Shown: positions 44,289 through 52,647 of the stretch, in pieces
How the letters are laid out: each line of letters starts with the position of its first letter
Position numbering within the stretch: position 1 is the stretch's first letter
NCBI RefSeq assembly: GCF_014200755.1
Contig: NZ_JACHCM010000001.1
Coordinates: 1-64,000, forward strand
Length of the DNA: 64,000 nt
Source of the DNA: Rhodanobacter sp. ANJX3
GTDB lineage: Bacteria > Pseudomonadota > Gammaproteobacteria > Xanthomonadales > Rhodanobacteraceae
Reading direction: 5' to 3'
Notes under the pieces: model-generated
What the model was told of the DNA's origin: nothing
What the model saw: only the letters and a program-made list of their open reading frames with translations
Databases searched by the model: none
Translations under genes and position numbers: made by a program

Positions 44289-44999
44289 CTAAGGAAACGC
44301 CTCCCGAGAATCGCCTGAAGCGGACTCGAAAATGGGAACGGGGATTTTTGGCGGCTGGGGGGATGGGCCCTTACCAACGCGCGTCCATGGCTCTGCGGCG
44401 CTTTTTGAATGAACAGTGTGGAAGGCATTCCCAAATATGTCTTCGTAATCGAGCAGCAAAGTCCACAAACCGGATGGGGTTGACGCCAAATCATTGGTGT
44501 TGAAGCTGTCGGTCAGAATGACCGGGATCTCGAAGTATCTTCTCTCGGGACCACGATCGCCCGCTTTCATCGCTGAAAGTTCGCGGCTTGCAACGTTGCC
44601 AGCTAAGTCGGATGCCCGCACTGTCACGCGCACGTTTAGTGCGGGTCCCGGGCCTAAGTTACGAATGCCGCAGAACACTGTAAACACGTAGCCGCTGTCC
44701 CTGCTTGTTGTCTTCATCAACTCGCTTTGTCTAACACCGCTGATGTCATAGAGCGGGACTAAAGCCAGCAAAGGGCGGTAGCTGTCTTCATGGTGTTGCT
44801 CGTCTTGTCTGCGTGTCTCAGCAAAGTGTTGGTTTGCATCAAGCCGCTGCCCTTGACCCTCGCGTATTGCGCGAAATGTTAGCCGCGCCATAGCCGCAGT
44901 AAATATCGCTGCGGCTGTGGTGCTGAGAGCCGTAATTCCGTCCCAGAAATGGTCCGAGTTCCAAAACGCGAAGATTGAAGACCAGAGTGGATGGAACAT
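44289..44999 (-). CDS. single-span membrane protein with extended soluble domain
   Basis: A protein of 236 residues. One hydrophobic segment near residues 20-40 (WDGITALSTTAAAIFTAAMA) is followed by a charged helix (AIREGQGQRLDANQHFAETRRQDEQHH). A beta-rich domain with FTVFCGIRNLGPGPALNVRVTVRAS, reminiscent of an immunoglobulin-like fold, comes next. A Pro-rich tail ends it. A truncated paralogue with a stop lies at 9774-9926. Open frames continue to about 44054 but overlap in several registers and are not called. It diverges from the SIR2 gene across 194 bases. Confidence 0.62.
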   Translation of the reverse strand: MFHPLWSSIFAFWNSDHFWDGITALSTTAAAIFTAAMARLTFRAIREGQGQRLDANQHFAETRRQDEQHHEDSYRPLLALVPLYDISGVRQSELMKTTSRDSGYVFTVFCGIRNLGPGPALNVRVTVRASDLAGNVASRELSAMKAGDRGPERRYFEIPVILTDSFNTNDLASTPSGLWTLLLDYEDIFGNAFHTVHSKSAAEPWTRVGKGPSPQPPKIPVPIFESASGDSREAFP

Positions 45000-45193
45000 T
45001 GTTTCTTCCTGTTAATATCAAAAAGGTTCGCGTCTCGACTTTCCGAAACGCCAGTCGCCGGCTCTGAAAATATCCTCTATCAGCATCCGGGGTGACAGTG
45101 GCTAGATGTTGGATAACACTGGTTAGGCCTATGCTTAGGGGGCGAATGTTGGCGGCGAAAGCTAGGGGATAGGCCACTTGGAGCGAACAGGGA

Positions 45194-46435
45194 ATGGGTA
45201 TTGCATATCGCGGCAGTTCGAAAATCGCGAGCGAGCTGGCTCTTCGCGCTCACCTCGCCAATCTTCTTCGATTAGAAAACGTGGGTCTTCTTCTGGGCGC
45301 TGGGGCCTCGGTTTCCGCCGGTGGCAAGGTGGTCAAAGATCTGTGGGAGCAGTTCATCAATGATGAGCCGGAGGCCGCCTATTGGCTCTTTGAACAAGGG
45401 TTCGTCCTGGATGGGGATGGCGCCCCGGACGGAAACACAACTCCCAACATTGAAGTTCTGGCGGACAGTTTGGGCATAGCCATTGCTGAATGGACGAGGG
45501 TTGCAGACGAGAAATTGGACGAGGGAGTTTCTGCAAGGGCCTGCTTACACCGAGCTGTCGTGAAAGCAGCTCTTTTACAATCCGAATGGTGGCGATCTGT
45601 CTCCGGCGTTGGTTACGACGAGCCCGGACTGCGTCACCACCGAACGATCCTTCAGAAAATCACCGCGGCGCGGCAACCTGGCCAAGCTGCGCCTTGGGTT
45701 TTCACCACCAACTACGATCTTGCCATTGAGTGGGCCGCCGAATCGATTGACATGGCGGTTTCCAACGGGTTCGTTGGAACGCATACCCGACGCTTTTCTC
45801 CTCAAAGCTTTGACCTTGGATTTCGAAATACACAGGCGCTTGGCGAGGCACGCTTTGGCGTTTACAACATCTACCTCGCCAAACTGCATGGGTCACTGAC
45901 CTGGAAAGAGCATGGGGGGCAGTATTACGAACAACAGGCCGCAGGGGCATGGCCTGAACTTCGCGCGTTTTTGGAGAAAGAGACCGATGTCCTAGGTGCG
46001 CTGGTGCTTCCCAGCGCCGCGAAATACATGCAAACAATCGGTTTCGTTTTGGGCGAATTGCTCCGCCGTTTCGCGGAGTTTCTGACGCGGCCACAGTCCT
46101 GCATTGTTGTTGCCGGGTATGGATTTGGCGATGAACACATCAATCGTCTGCTGAGCTCCGCGCTGCTGAACCCCACACTGCAGATTGTGATCTACCTACC
46201 CGAGTTTATCGACCTCGAAAATCAAGAAGGCCTGCCCGTTGCCGTCAGGCGACTGCTGGCGCTAGAAAGTCCACGGATCACCATTGTGGGCGGCGGCCAA
46301 GAGGCTTATTTGGATGCCTTGGCGAGAGATTTGCCTGAACCAACGATCTATGACGAAGATTTGAGAGATTTGGAGCGACGCCTCAGAGACGATCAAATCC
46401 AACCAGCTGAAGACGACCTTGGGCTGCCACTATGA
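45194..46435 (+). CDS. SIR2-like NADase of a SIR2-HerA system
   Basis: A protein of 413 residues. The sirtuin fold is shown by GAGAS at 35-39, TTNYD at 171-175, the catalytic His232 in KLHGSLTW, and GYGFGDEHIN near residue 310. There are no zinc-binding Cys, which is typical of prokaryotic SIR2_2 proteins that hydrolyse NAD+ during phage infection. It overlaps the HerA gene by 4 bases (ATGA). SIR2-HerA pairs form large complexes with nuclease, ATPase and NADase activities reported for the family. Confidence 0.88.
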   Translation: MGIAYRGSSKIASELALRAHLANLLRLENVGLLLGAGASVSAGGKVVKDLWEQFINDEPEAAYWLFEQGFVLDGDGAPDGNTTPNIEVLADSLGIAIAEWTRVADEKLDEGVSARACLHRAVVKAALLQSEWWRSVSGVGYDEPGLRHHRTILQKITAARQPGQAAPWVFTTNYDLAIEWAAESIDMAVSNGFVGTHTRRFSPQSFDLGFRNTQALGEARFGVYNIYLAKLHGSLTWKEHGGQYYEQQAAGAWPELRAFLEKETDVLGALVLPSAAKYMQTIGFVLGELLRRFAEFLTRPQSCIVVAGYGFGDEHINRLLSSALLNPTLQIVIYLPEFIDLENQEGLPVAVRRLLALESPRITIVGGGQEAYLDALARDLPEPTIYDEDLRDLERRLRDDQIQPAEDDLGLPL

Positions 46436-48171
46436 GAAGCCGCGCCGCCATCGGCTATGTCGTTGAGGTTGACGGCGTCGAGGTGACGCTGAATTTGCTT
46501 GATATGCATCGCGGCCACTTAGCGGCTCACGGGCAGGGTGTCTCTACCGTCACGGATATTGGCAGTTTGCTCGCGGTCGATGCCGGCAGCCGTCTGCTGA
46601 TCATGAAAGTCTTATCGCTCACCTTCGCCGAACCCAAGGAAGCACATCGCGCCAGCGGTCGGGCTTTGCCGTCTAATGAACCGTTACGACATATCAGGGG
46701 ACTGATAGTCGGTCGCCTTTCAAAGCAGAAGGGGCAGTTCGATTTTGTCTCAGACTCTTTGTCGACCCCGCCCCTGGGAGCGGAGGTTTTTCCGTTGGTT
46801 GACCAAGAACTGGCAGCGGTGCTGGGCAGCCATCGGGCGTTGGATGCGCCAATCCATTTAGGCGATGACCTTCGCGGCGGTGTCCCGCTGATGGTTGGGC
46901 TTGAAGAACTCATCAGCCGGCATGTGGCGGTGCTGGGTAGCTCGGGGCAAGGCAAAACCTGTTTCACCGCAGCGATTTTGCAGCAGATTGTCCAATTTCC
47001 TGGCGCGCGGATTGTGGTGTTCGACATCAATGGAGAATATGAAGACGCATTTGATGCCGCCACGCTGCCCCCCGCCGCGATCAAGGTCACGCGGTTGGGT
47101 GGAGAGGGACCGGACAGCCTGCGTCTTCCTTACTACGCCTTGGGTCGCCAAGGTTTACAGCGGCTTCTCATTCCCAGCGAAAAGACCCAGCGGCCGGCGC
47201 TTACCTTTGCCATTGAGCATTTGGACAAAGTGAGGTGGTTCGGCGATCAGCATGGCGTCGGGCTTGCGGACGATGCCAACGCAACACTTTTTGACGACTG
47301 CCGAGCCGATGGGGCTCCCATCGCTGCCGATCGAATGAAGCGTCTACGTGAAAACAATGCGCCCTCCGCTGACGCGTGGCCACCTATGGCGGCGCTTTCG
47401 GCACTCATCGCCGAAAGCCACGCGCTTGCTCCCGCTCGTGGCACGACCGAGCGAAACGCATTCAACTACGGCAATGTCGCGCCATTGATCACACGCGTCA
47501 GCCGGTTCGTCGAAGATCCCATGTTCAGCGCGGTGGTGGATGTTGAAGGCGGGCCAGGAGCCGGCGGGCCGCTGAGCTGGAGGCGAGAATCAAAAGCGTT
47601 GGTGGAAAAAGTTTTCGGGGGTGCGGAAGTGGAATGGCGGGTCCACATCATTGATCTGCGCCGTGTCGCTCATGATTTGACGCCGTTCGTGTTGGGCGCG
47701 TTGTTGGAGCTTTATGCCTACGAGCTTTTCAACAGAGGCCAGGAAAATAAAATTCCAACGATGTTGGTTCTCGAAGAGGCACACCATTACTTGCGGCCCA
47801 CGGGATCAGGCGACGAAGCGATTGCGAGCTCACTGGCTTACGAGCGTTTGGCTAAGGAGGGGCGGAAGTTCGGGTTGGCTCTGTGGTTGAGCACCCAGCG
47901 GCCCTCAGAAGTTTCTCCAACTGTGTTGTCGCAGTGCAACAACTGGATCTCGTTTCGGCTCACCTCCGAAAAAGATTTGGCCGCTGTGCAGGCCGCGAGC
48001 GAGTGGGCCGACAAGAGAGAGGTGCGACGTATAGCCGGACTGCCGAGGCAGACTGCTGTCGCCTTTGGCGGTAGTTTACAAATGCCAGCGCTCATGAGGG
48101 CGTCGGCGGCGAACCCTTTGCCTAGGTCACAAGATGCCGCCTTTGATCAGTGGAATATGCCGACTGACTAA
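46432..48171 (+). CDS. HerA-like ATPase of a SIR2-HerA system
   Basis: A protein of 579 residues. The N-terminal beta-barrel HAS domain is followed by Walker A GSSGQGKT (169-176), Walker B at 444-449 (TMLVLEE, then AHHYL) and the sensor/arginine region STQRPSEVSPTVLSQCNNWI. HerA ATPases form hexameric DNA translocases and usually work with a nuclease or SIR2 partner encoded next door. Here SIR2 is translationally coupled upstream. A nuclease-like gene follows 52 bases downstream. Confidence 0.9.
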   Translation: MRSRAAIGYVVEVDGVEVTLNLLDMHRGHLAAHGQGVSTVTDIGSLLAVDAGSRLLIMKVLSLTFAEPKEAHRASGRALPSNEPLRHIRGLIVGRLSKQKGQFDFVSDSLSTPPLGAEVFPLVDQELAAVLGSHRALDAPIHLGDDLRGGVPLMVGLEELISRHVAVLGSSGQGKTCFTAAILQQIVQFPGARIVVFDINGEYEDAFDAATLPPAAIKVTRLGGEGPDSLRLPYYALGRQGLQRLLIPSEKTQRPALTFAIEHLDKVRWFGDQHGVGLADDANATLFDDCRADGAPIAADRMKRLRENNAPSADAWPPMAALSALIAESHALAPARGTTERNAFNYGNVAPLITRVSRFVEDPMFSAVVDVEGGPGAGGPLSWRRESKALVEKVFGGAEVEWRVHIIDLRRVAHDLTPFVLGALLELYAYELFNRGQENKIPTMLVLEEAHHYLRPTGSGDEAIASSLAYERLAKEGRKFGLALWLSTQRPSEVSPTVLSQCNNWISFRLTSEKDLAAVQAASEWADKREVRRIAGLPRQTAVAFGGSLQMPALMRASAANPLPRSQDAAFDQWNMPTD

Positions 48172-48223
48172 TTTTGCTCCGATCTCTCAAGTGTTGCTCT
48201 AATTAACCGAGGAAAAAATCGAG

Positions 48224-48691
48224 ATGCCAGGCACTCAATACATAGGAAAAGCAGGACACTTGGCAGTCATGGGCGAATTCTGCCTTCGCGGCTACAACGC
48301 AGCCATGCCGGAAATTGATAAAGGCGATGATGTATTTGTCGTCAACGACGCTTCTGGAGCGATGTGGCGGCTCCAAGTGAAGACGGCGCTCGGTAAAGCG
48401 CAAAAAACGTCACGCGCCTATCAATTTCGCGTCCGAGAGACCGCAATTCAAAATGCGCAAACGCCCGAGCTTCACTTCATATTCGTCTTGAGAAAAGCTG
48501 GAGTTTGGAATTTTCTAGTAATGGATCGGTCCGTTCTTCGAGCCCATGTTCGGAACAATTCTATTGGCACTCCAGCGGCCGGAGGATACCGACAATTTGG
48601 AATGGTCTTGCACGACGACGGACGGCTGATCTGTTCCGGAACAAATATGGCAAGTCATTTAGAGGATTGGGCGACTTGGCCCAAGTTATGA
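48224..48691 (+). CDS. predicted PD-(D/E)XK nuclease-like protein
   Basis: A protein of 155 residues. The core is GHLAVMGEFCLRGYNAA, DDVFVVND and WRLQVKTA, with candidate active-site residues Glu18, Asp36, Gln51 and Lys53. This is the E-D-QxK arrangement of small DUF4365-like and archaeal-resolvase-like nucleases. GAGGAA precedes the ATG. Co-orientation with SIR2-HerA and the 52-base gap suggest it belongs to the same unit, but the pair is also known without it. Confidence 0.65.
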   Translation: MPGTQYIGKAGHLAVMGEFCLRGYNAAMPEIDKGDDVFVVNDASGAMWRLQVKTALGKAQKTSRAYQFRVRETAIQNAQTPELHFIFVLRKAGVWNFLVMDRSVLRAHVRNNSIGTPAAGGYRQFGMVLHDDGRLICSGTNMASHLEDWATWPKL

Positions 48692-48789
48692 ACACGAAAG
48701 CTAAGTCGCGCTTCACGGGCTGGTTAATCAATATCTCATGAACAGGATTTGGTCATCTTAAAACATCTCAATTTGATTGGAGAAATGAC

Positions 48790-49548
48790 ATGCCTGTTTT
48801 GAGTGCCCTAACTTCGCAACTTCTCAGCGAGGCAAAATCGCTGATCAAAGCAGACGTGATCGCGAGGTGGTCAAATTACCGCTCGCACCGTTTCGTCGAT
48901 GCCCTAGTCGACGCCATCCGAGACGAGCGTGATCACGAACTCTCGGAGGATGAGCTCAATCATTCCCTGAGTGAACTGGTAAAAAAAGATAACAACAGCG
49001 AGGCCTTGTTTGAAGCTTACCGTCGAGTGTGTTTCGCCAGATCGCGCGACATCGGCCCTCGAATGATTGGCATTTTAACGGCCACGTTAATACTTGAAGA
49101 GCGTCGTCCGACAAAAATTGAAGACGCTATTTTAGACGTATCAGAGAACCTTAATGACGATGAGCTCAGAGAAGTCGTCGAAACTGTCAAACGTTGGAGC
49201 GCAATAGCCTTAAGCGGGGGTGAAGGCGCAAGGCATTTGGAAGGACAGCTTCAATACGTCGCTCATCAAAGCACTGTAGTGAGTAAAGATGGCCAAACTT
49301 CCGACACTGGAAGCATGCTAATTGACACTTTGGGATCTTGGGGCGAAAAACTGCGAACTTATGGATTGTTATTTGAGCGGGTGCAAGAGCGGGTTATAAA
49401 AAAGGAAGGCCAAGTGTCGCTTAGCGCTACCCAATTTGGACCGGATAGGACAATCGCTCACTCCATTATTTTCCGCGAAGGCTATCAAAATTTAGTAGAC
49501 CTCATTGACAGAGCAGAGCGCGCGTCTAAGACAACGAAGATGTCATAA
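48790..49548 (+). CDS. hypothetical all-helical protein
   Basis: A protein of 252 residues with GGAGAAATGAC before the ATG. It is nearly all alpha-helical and acidic (LIKADVIARWSNYRSHRFVDALVDAIRDERDHELSEDELNHSLSELV, then DIGPRMIGILTATLILEE). No transmembrane segment or catalytic motif is visible. It is the last gene of the rightward run that begins with SIR2. Function unknown; it could be a sensor or adaptor. Confidence 0.62.
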   Translation: MPVLSALTSQLLSEAKSLIKADVIARWSNYRSHRFVDALVDAIRDERDHELSEDELNHSLSELVKKDNNSEALFEAYRRVCFARSRDIGPRMIGILTATLILEERRPTKIEDAILDVSENLNDDELREVVETVKRWSAIALSGGEGARHLEGQLQYVAHQSTVVSKDGQTSDTGSMLIDTLGSWGEKLRTYGLLFERVQERVIKKEGQVSLSATQFGPDRTIAHSIIFREGYQNLVDLIDRAERASKTTKMS

Positions 49549-49594
49549 GATTTAGCTAGACCTATAGCGCAAGGCTGTATCGCTGTTTGGCGCA

Positions 49595-49738
49595 TTATTT
49601 TTCATTTTTATCCGGTGCGGCGGGCGCTGGAGCAGGCGCTGGCGCGGGGGCTGGCACTTTTTGAAGTGCAGGTATAGGTGCCCCTTTCCTAACTAAAGAG
49701 GGCATCGGTGCGCCTTCGTTCAACGGTTCCTTGGACAT
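49595..49738 (-). CDS. small Pro/Ala-rich peptide (47 aa)
   Basis: MSKEPLNEGAPMPSLV to a run of Ala-Pro and PDKNEK, with AGGAGG 5 bases before the ATG. It has no hydrophobic segment. The phrase KGAPIPALQKVPAPAPAP repeats the C-terminal tail of the upstream protein (DGAPIPTIQKVIPAKPAPAP). It looks like a free copy of that tail. Confidence 0.55.
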   Translation of the reverse strand: MSKEPLNEGAPMPSLVRKGAPIPALQKVPAPAPAPAPAPAAPDKNEK

Positions 49739-49755
49739 GTTGCCTCCTGACGAGA

Positions 49756-50340
49756 TCATTTTTTCGGGGTTGGTGCTGGTGGTTTGGCCGGCGGCGCCGG
49801 AGCGGGAGCCGGCTTTGCGGGTATGACTTTTTGAATGGTCGGTATCGGCGCGCCATCCATTGCATGTTTCGGCCCGGAAGTAGTGGGAGTTTTCACAGTG
49901 AGGGTCTCCGTAACTGATGGAATGGAAACTTTGGTGGCAACGTTCACCCAAACAAAAATGATGGTCAGAATAACGCCCGCCAGAAAGGTAATCCCGGAGG
50001 CATAACTCGCCCACCTCGTTGCAATCGAGTATCGGTTTTTCTTGTCAAAAGCAGCGTCGATATTCTGAATGTAATACTGATGGCCCAAAGCTAGCTGTAG
50101 GGTGATCGCTTTCTGGCTCAACAGAAATGACCCGAGGACGATAACGATCGTTACCGCCCAAGCGATCCAGGAAACCTCAAGGCAACTTGTATAAGTTGCG
50201 GTGCTTAGCGGGAAGATATCTTTGATAAAGGTAAGCGAAAGACCGAGGCCGCCAGACGCATACGCCAATAGCGACTTGTCGTAAATTTCGCTGTTCGACA
50301 GCTCGCGCTTGAAGAGTTCGGCTTCCAAACTCTTATACAT
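49756..50340 (-). CDS. two-span membrane protein with Pro/Ala tail, 5' end at an IS
   Basis: About 194 residues from the ATG at 50340. It has three hydrophobic stretches (LAYASGGLGLSLTFI, VSWIAWAVTIVIVLGSFLL and WASYASGITFLAGVILTIIFVWV), the last two being the stronger, then a tail ending in Pro/Ala/Lys. The frame stays open to the IS border at 50393, and the ATG has its GGAGG only 2 bases away. The true start may therefore have been upstream and removed by the insertion. The tail motif recurs in the small ORF downstream. No family recognised. Confidence 0.55.
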   Translation of the reverse strand: MYKSLEAELFKRELSNSEIYDKSLLAYASGGLGLSLTFIKDIFPLSTATYTSCLEVSWIAWAVTIVIVLGSFLLSQKAITLQLALGHQYYIQNIDAAFDKKNRYSIATRWASYASGITFLAGVILTIIFVWVNVATKVSIPSVTETLTVKTPTTSGPKHAMDGAPIPTIQKVIPAKPAPAPAPPAKPPAPTPKK

Positions 50341-50455
50341 ATCCTCCCGGCTCACACCGGATTTGGAGGGCGTAGTCTCGGTGACAGCGACGTCCCCCCG
50401 GTTTTGAGTAGCACGATGATTTGGAGTCCAATCCCACCATAGAAGGAGATTGGAC

Positions 50456-50719
50456 GTGAAGAAGCGATTTACCGACGAACAGATCATTGGCTTCCTTCGT
50501 GAAGCGGACGCCGGCCTGCCGATCAAGGAACTGTGCCGCCAGCGCGGCTTTAGCGAAGCCTCCTACTACCTGTGGCGCAGCAAGTTCGGCGGCATGAGCG
50601 TGCCGGAGGCCAAGCGCCTGAAGGAGTTGGAGACCGAGAACACCCGGCTGAAGAAACTGCTCGCCGAGCAGATGCTTGAGAACGAGGTGATCAAGGACGT
50701 CCTGCGAAAAAAACCGTAG
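50456..50719 (+). CDS. IS3-family transposase OrfA
   Basis: A protein of 87 residues. The helix-turn-helix ([36 protein letters not shown]) and the leucine-zipper helix ([21 protein letters not shown]) are typical of OrfA in the IS407 group. The GTG at 50456 has AGGAG 8 bases upstream. The 3' end contains seven A residues (50707-50713), a slippery site for -1 frameshifting into OrfB to make the transposase fusion. Confidence 0.9.
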   Translation: MKKRFTDEQIIGFLREADAGLPIKELCRQRGFSEASYYLWRSKFGGMSVPEAKRLKELETENTRLKKLLAEQMLENEVIKDVLRKKP

Positions 50720-50736
50720 GCGCACCGGCCCGACGC

Positions 50737-51531
50737 GTGTTGGTGCGCCAGATGATCGAGAAGGGATTGAGCGAGCGACGCGCGTTGCGCGTCGTGGGCA
50801 TGAGCGCGAGTGCCTACCGCTACGCACCGCGCCCGGATCACAACGTGGACCTTCGTCAGCGCATCGTGGCGCTGGCGCAGCGGCACAAGCGTTACGGCGT
50901 GGGCATGATCCATCTGAAGCTTCGACAGGAAGGCGCGCTGGTGAACTACAAGCGTGTGGAGCGGCTGTATCGGGAAGAACGGCTTCAGGTGCGTCGGCGC
51001 AAGCGCAAAAAGGTGCCGATCGGCGAGCGGCAACCGCTGCTGCGCCCGTCGGCGGCCAACGAGGTGTGGTCGATGGATTTCGTCTTCGATCGCACGGCCA
51101 ACGCCCGCGTGTTGAAGTGCCTGACCATCGTTGATGACGCTACGCATGAATCGGTCGGCATCGAAGTGGAGCGGGCGATCTGCGGTATGGGCGTAACGCG
51201 CGTGCTGGATCGCCTGGCCCACAGTCGCGGCCTTCCCAGGACGATTCGCACTGACAACGGCAAAGAGTTCTGCGGCAAGGCGATGGTTGCCTGGGCCCAC
51301 GAGCGTGGCGTGCAGTTACGCCTGATCGAACCGGGTAAGCCGAACCAGAACGCTTACATCGAATCGTTCAACGGAGGCCTGCGCGATGAGTGTCTCAACG
51401 AACACTGGTTTCCCAGCCTGCTGCACGCCCGCACCGAGATCGAACGTTGGCGACGCGAATACAACGAGGAGCGACCGAAGAAGGCGCTGGGCGGACTGAC
51501 ACCCGCCGCCTACGCCAAGCAGTTAAAGTAA
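50737..51531 (+). CDS. IS3-family transposase OrfB (DDE)
   Basis: The catalytic part of the transposase. The DDE residues lie in [17 protein letters not shown] and [11 protein letters not shown], with the usual D-(35)-E spacing in the last pair. The length, 264 residues from this start, is normal; expression is expected mainly as an OrfAB fusion through the A7 run upstream. Confidence 0.9.
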   Translation: MLVRQMIEKGLSERRALRVVGMSASAYRYAPRPDHNVDLRQRIVALAQRHKRYGVGMIHLKLRQEGALVNYKRVERLYREERLQVRRRKRKKVPIGERQPLLRPSAANEVWSMDFVFDRTANARVLKCLTIVDDATHESVGIEVERAICGMGVTRVLDRLAHSRGLPRTIRTDNGKEFCGKAMVAWAHERGVQLRLIEPGKPNQNAYIESFNGGLRDECLNEHWFPSLLHARTEIERWRREYNEERPKKALGGLTPAAYAKQLK

Positions 51532-51574
51532 CCCCGGACTCCAAACGGACCCGCTACTCTAGGCGGGGGGACGT

Positions 51575-52060
51575 CGATAGGACCCACGAATGACGCCTAA
51601 CAAACGCTGGTCTTCGATGTCCCGGTCGGACATCGGCTTATGCACCAATTGATAGAAGCCATCGCGCGTCACACTCAGCACGCGACACATCGCGGCAATC
51701 CAGAATTCATGCCAGTGATCGTTGATAAAACGGTACTTCATTCGGGTTCCTTGGCAAAGTACCGTGCGGCCTTTTTAGGATGTCGAGTTCCTCCTCGACA
51801 CGGCGCAACTGAGCACGCAGTCGTAACAGCTCGCTCTTGGCTTCAAGTAATTCACGTGCTTGCTTCTCGCTCTTGTCGGGAGCGACGGCCTTGACCCACT
51901 GGTAAAGGCTGTGCGCCGATGCGCCCAATTGTGCGGACACTTCGGCGACGAAATACTTGCGATCAATGATTTCCGGAACGGCTTCTTCTTTAAATTCCGG
52001 GATAAATCGTGGCGTGCTCATGGGAATCCATCCTATGCTCAAATCATAGGCTGGAAGTGC
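51575..52060 (-). pseudogene. truncated IS3-family element, second type
   Basis: On the minus strand OrfA starts at 52021 (MSTPRFIPEFKEEAV) and runs through a leucine zipper to DILK, where a missing A shifts the frame. OrfB starts at 51741 (MKYRFINDHWHEFWIAAMCRVLSVTRDGFYQLV) but is cut after about 58 codons where the IS407-like element begins. Sequence across that element does not resume OrfB, so this copy was already truncated. It is dead. Confidence 0.85.
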
Positions 52061-52239
52061 CTACGATTCCCTGGGCGGCTCACGCCCCGGCGAAGACCGG
52101 TGGCGACATTCAACCGTTGTTCTTTTGCGGCCCATTTGCGGTAGCGCGGCACTTCGCCAATGGATACCAAGCCGCTTGACAGGGCTTGTCCCTCGGCTCT
52201 GGAATGGGAGGCTTAGGCGGACGCAAGCGCATGCGTTCT

Positions 52240-52368
52240 TTATAGGCTGACGTTACTCAGACCGGCCAGTATCATGATCTCCTGCGGCAAAACCAACGCC
52301 TCATCGGCGAGCATGCCGGCTTCGCGGTGCAGAATTTCGTCGGTGATGGCAGGGATGTGTTTGGACAC
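52240..52368 (-). CDS. possible 42-residue peptide near attR
   Basis: A GTG-started frame MSKHIPAITDEILHREAG to MILAGLSNVSL, with AAAGGA 11 bases upstream. It is amphipathic and ends in a hydrophobic segment. It is the only coding-like signal in the 400 bases between the IS remnant and attR. It may be a gene fragment. Confidence 0.3.
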   Translation of the reverse strand: MSKHIPAITDEILHREAGMLADEALVLPQEIMILAGLSNVSL

Positions 52369-52461
52369 GATGGTGAGAGTCCTTTCATCACAGGGGGATC
52401 CGAGCCGGAGCCGAGCGGAAATCCGTTTCCCTTATATTCTTGCGCAAAACTCTTGTAAACG

Positions 52462-52526
52462 TTGGTGCCCGGAGCGGGAATCGAACCCGCAAGACCGTGA
52501 GGTCGAGGGATTTTAAGTCCCTTGCG
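52462..52526 (-). repeat. attR: 65-bp repeat within tRNA-Leu
   Basis: Identical to 6303-6367. It forms the 3' part of the intact tRNA-Leu gene, so integration kept the tRNA functional. It marks the right island border. Confidence 0.95.
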
Positions 52527-52549
52527 TCTACCAGTTTCGCCATCCGGGC
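52463..52549 (-). tRNA. leuZ-like: tRNA-Leu (anticodon UAA)
   Basis: On the minus strand the 87-base sequence starts GCCCGGATGGCGAAACTGG and ends with an encoded CCA. The acceptor stem GCCCGGA pairs with TCCGGGC. The anticodon loop is ACTTAAAAT, giving UAA, with a long variable arm (CTCGACCTCACGGTC region) as in class II tRNA-Leu. It is the island's integration target. The symbol is only indicative. Confidence 0.95.
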
Positions 52550-52647
52550 TGATGGTGCGTTTGTGGCGCTGCGCCAGGGGCGGCAGGCGGTGCGAATCGT
52601 AGCATGCGTGAACGCGTCGGCAGAGGCTGACGCGTCAGTGCCAACCT

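Larger units (their letters stand above)
50394..51570 (+). mobile_element. IS3-family element (IS407-like), 1177 bp
   Basis: The terminal inverted repeats (50394-50429 and 51536-51570) start CCCCCCG and share GAGTAGC and TTTGGAGTCC. Flanks read ACGT on both sides (50390-50393, 51571-51574), consistent with a 4-bp target duplication, though ACGT is a palindrome. Both orf frames are intact, so the element may be active. Confidence 0.88.
6303..52526. mobile_element. tRNA-Leu-integrated genomic island (~46.2 kb)
   Basis: The limits are set by a perfect 65-bp direct repeat (6303-6367 and 52462-52526) that equals the 3' end of tRNA-Leu(UAA). A tyrosine integrase lies 202 bases inside the left repeat. 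Inside are a MobA/MobL relaxase, radC, Rhs toxins, CBASS, SIR2-HerA, IS elements and many gene fragments. No type IV secretion genes are visible, so the element would be mobilisable rather than self-transmissible, if it still moves at all. The flanking genes are typical chromosome. Confidence 0.93.

Noticed and set aside
44054..44494. A 146-codon minus-strand frame after the 44289 membrane protein
   Set aside because: Half of it overlaps the 3' part of that gene in another register. The remaining part is charged and without recognisable motifs, so a separate gene cannot be supported.
6303..52526. Self-transmissible ICE
   Set aside because: A relaxase is present but no coupling protein, VirB4-like ATPase or pilus genes are visible, so at most the element is mobilisable.
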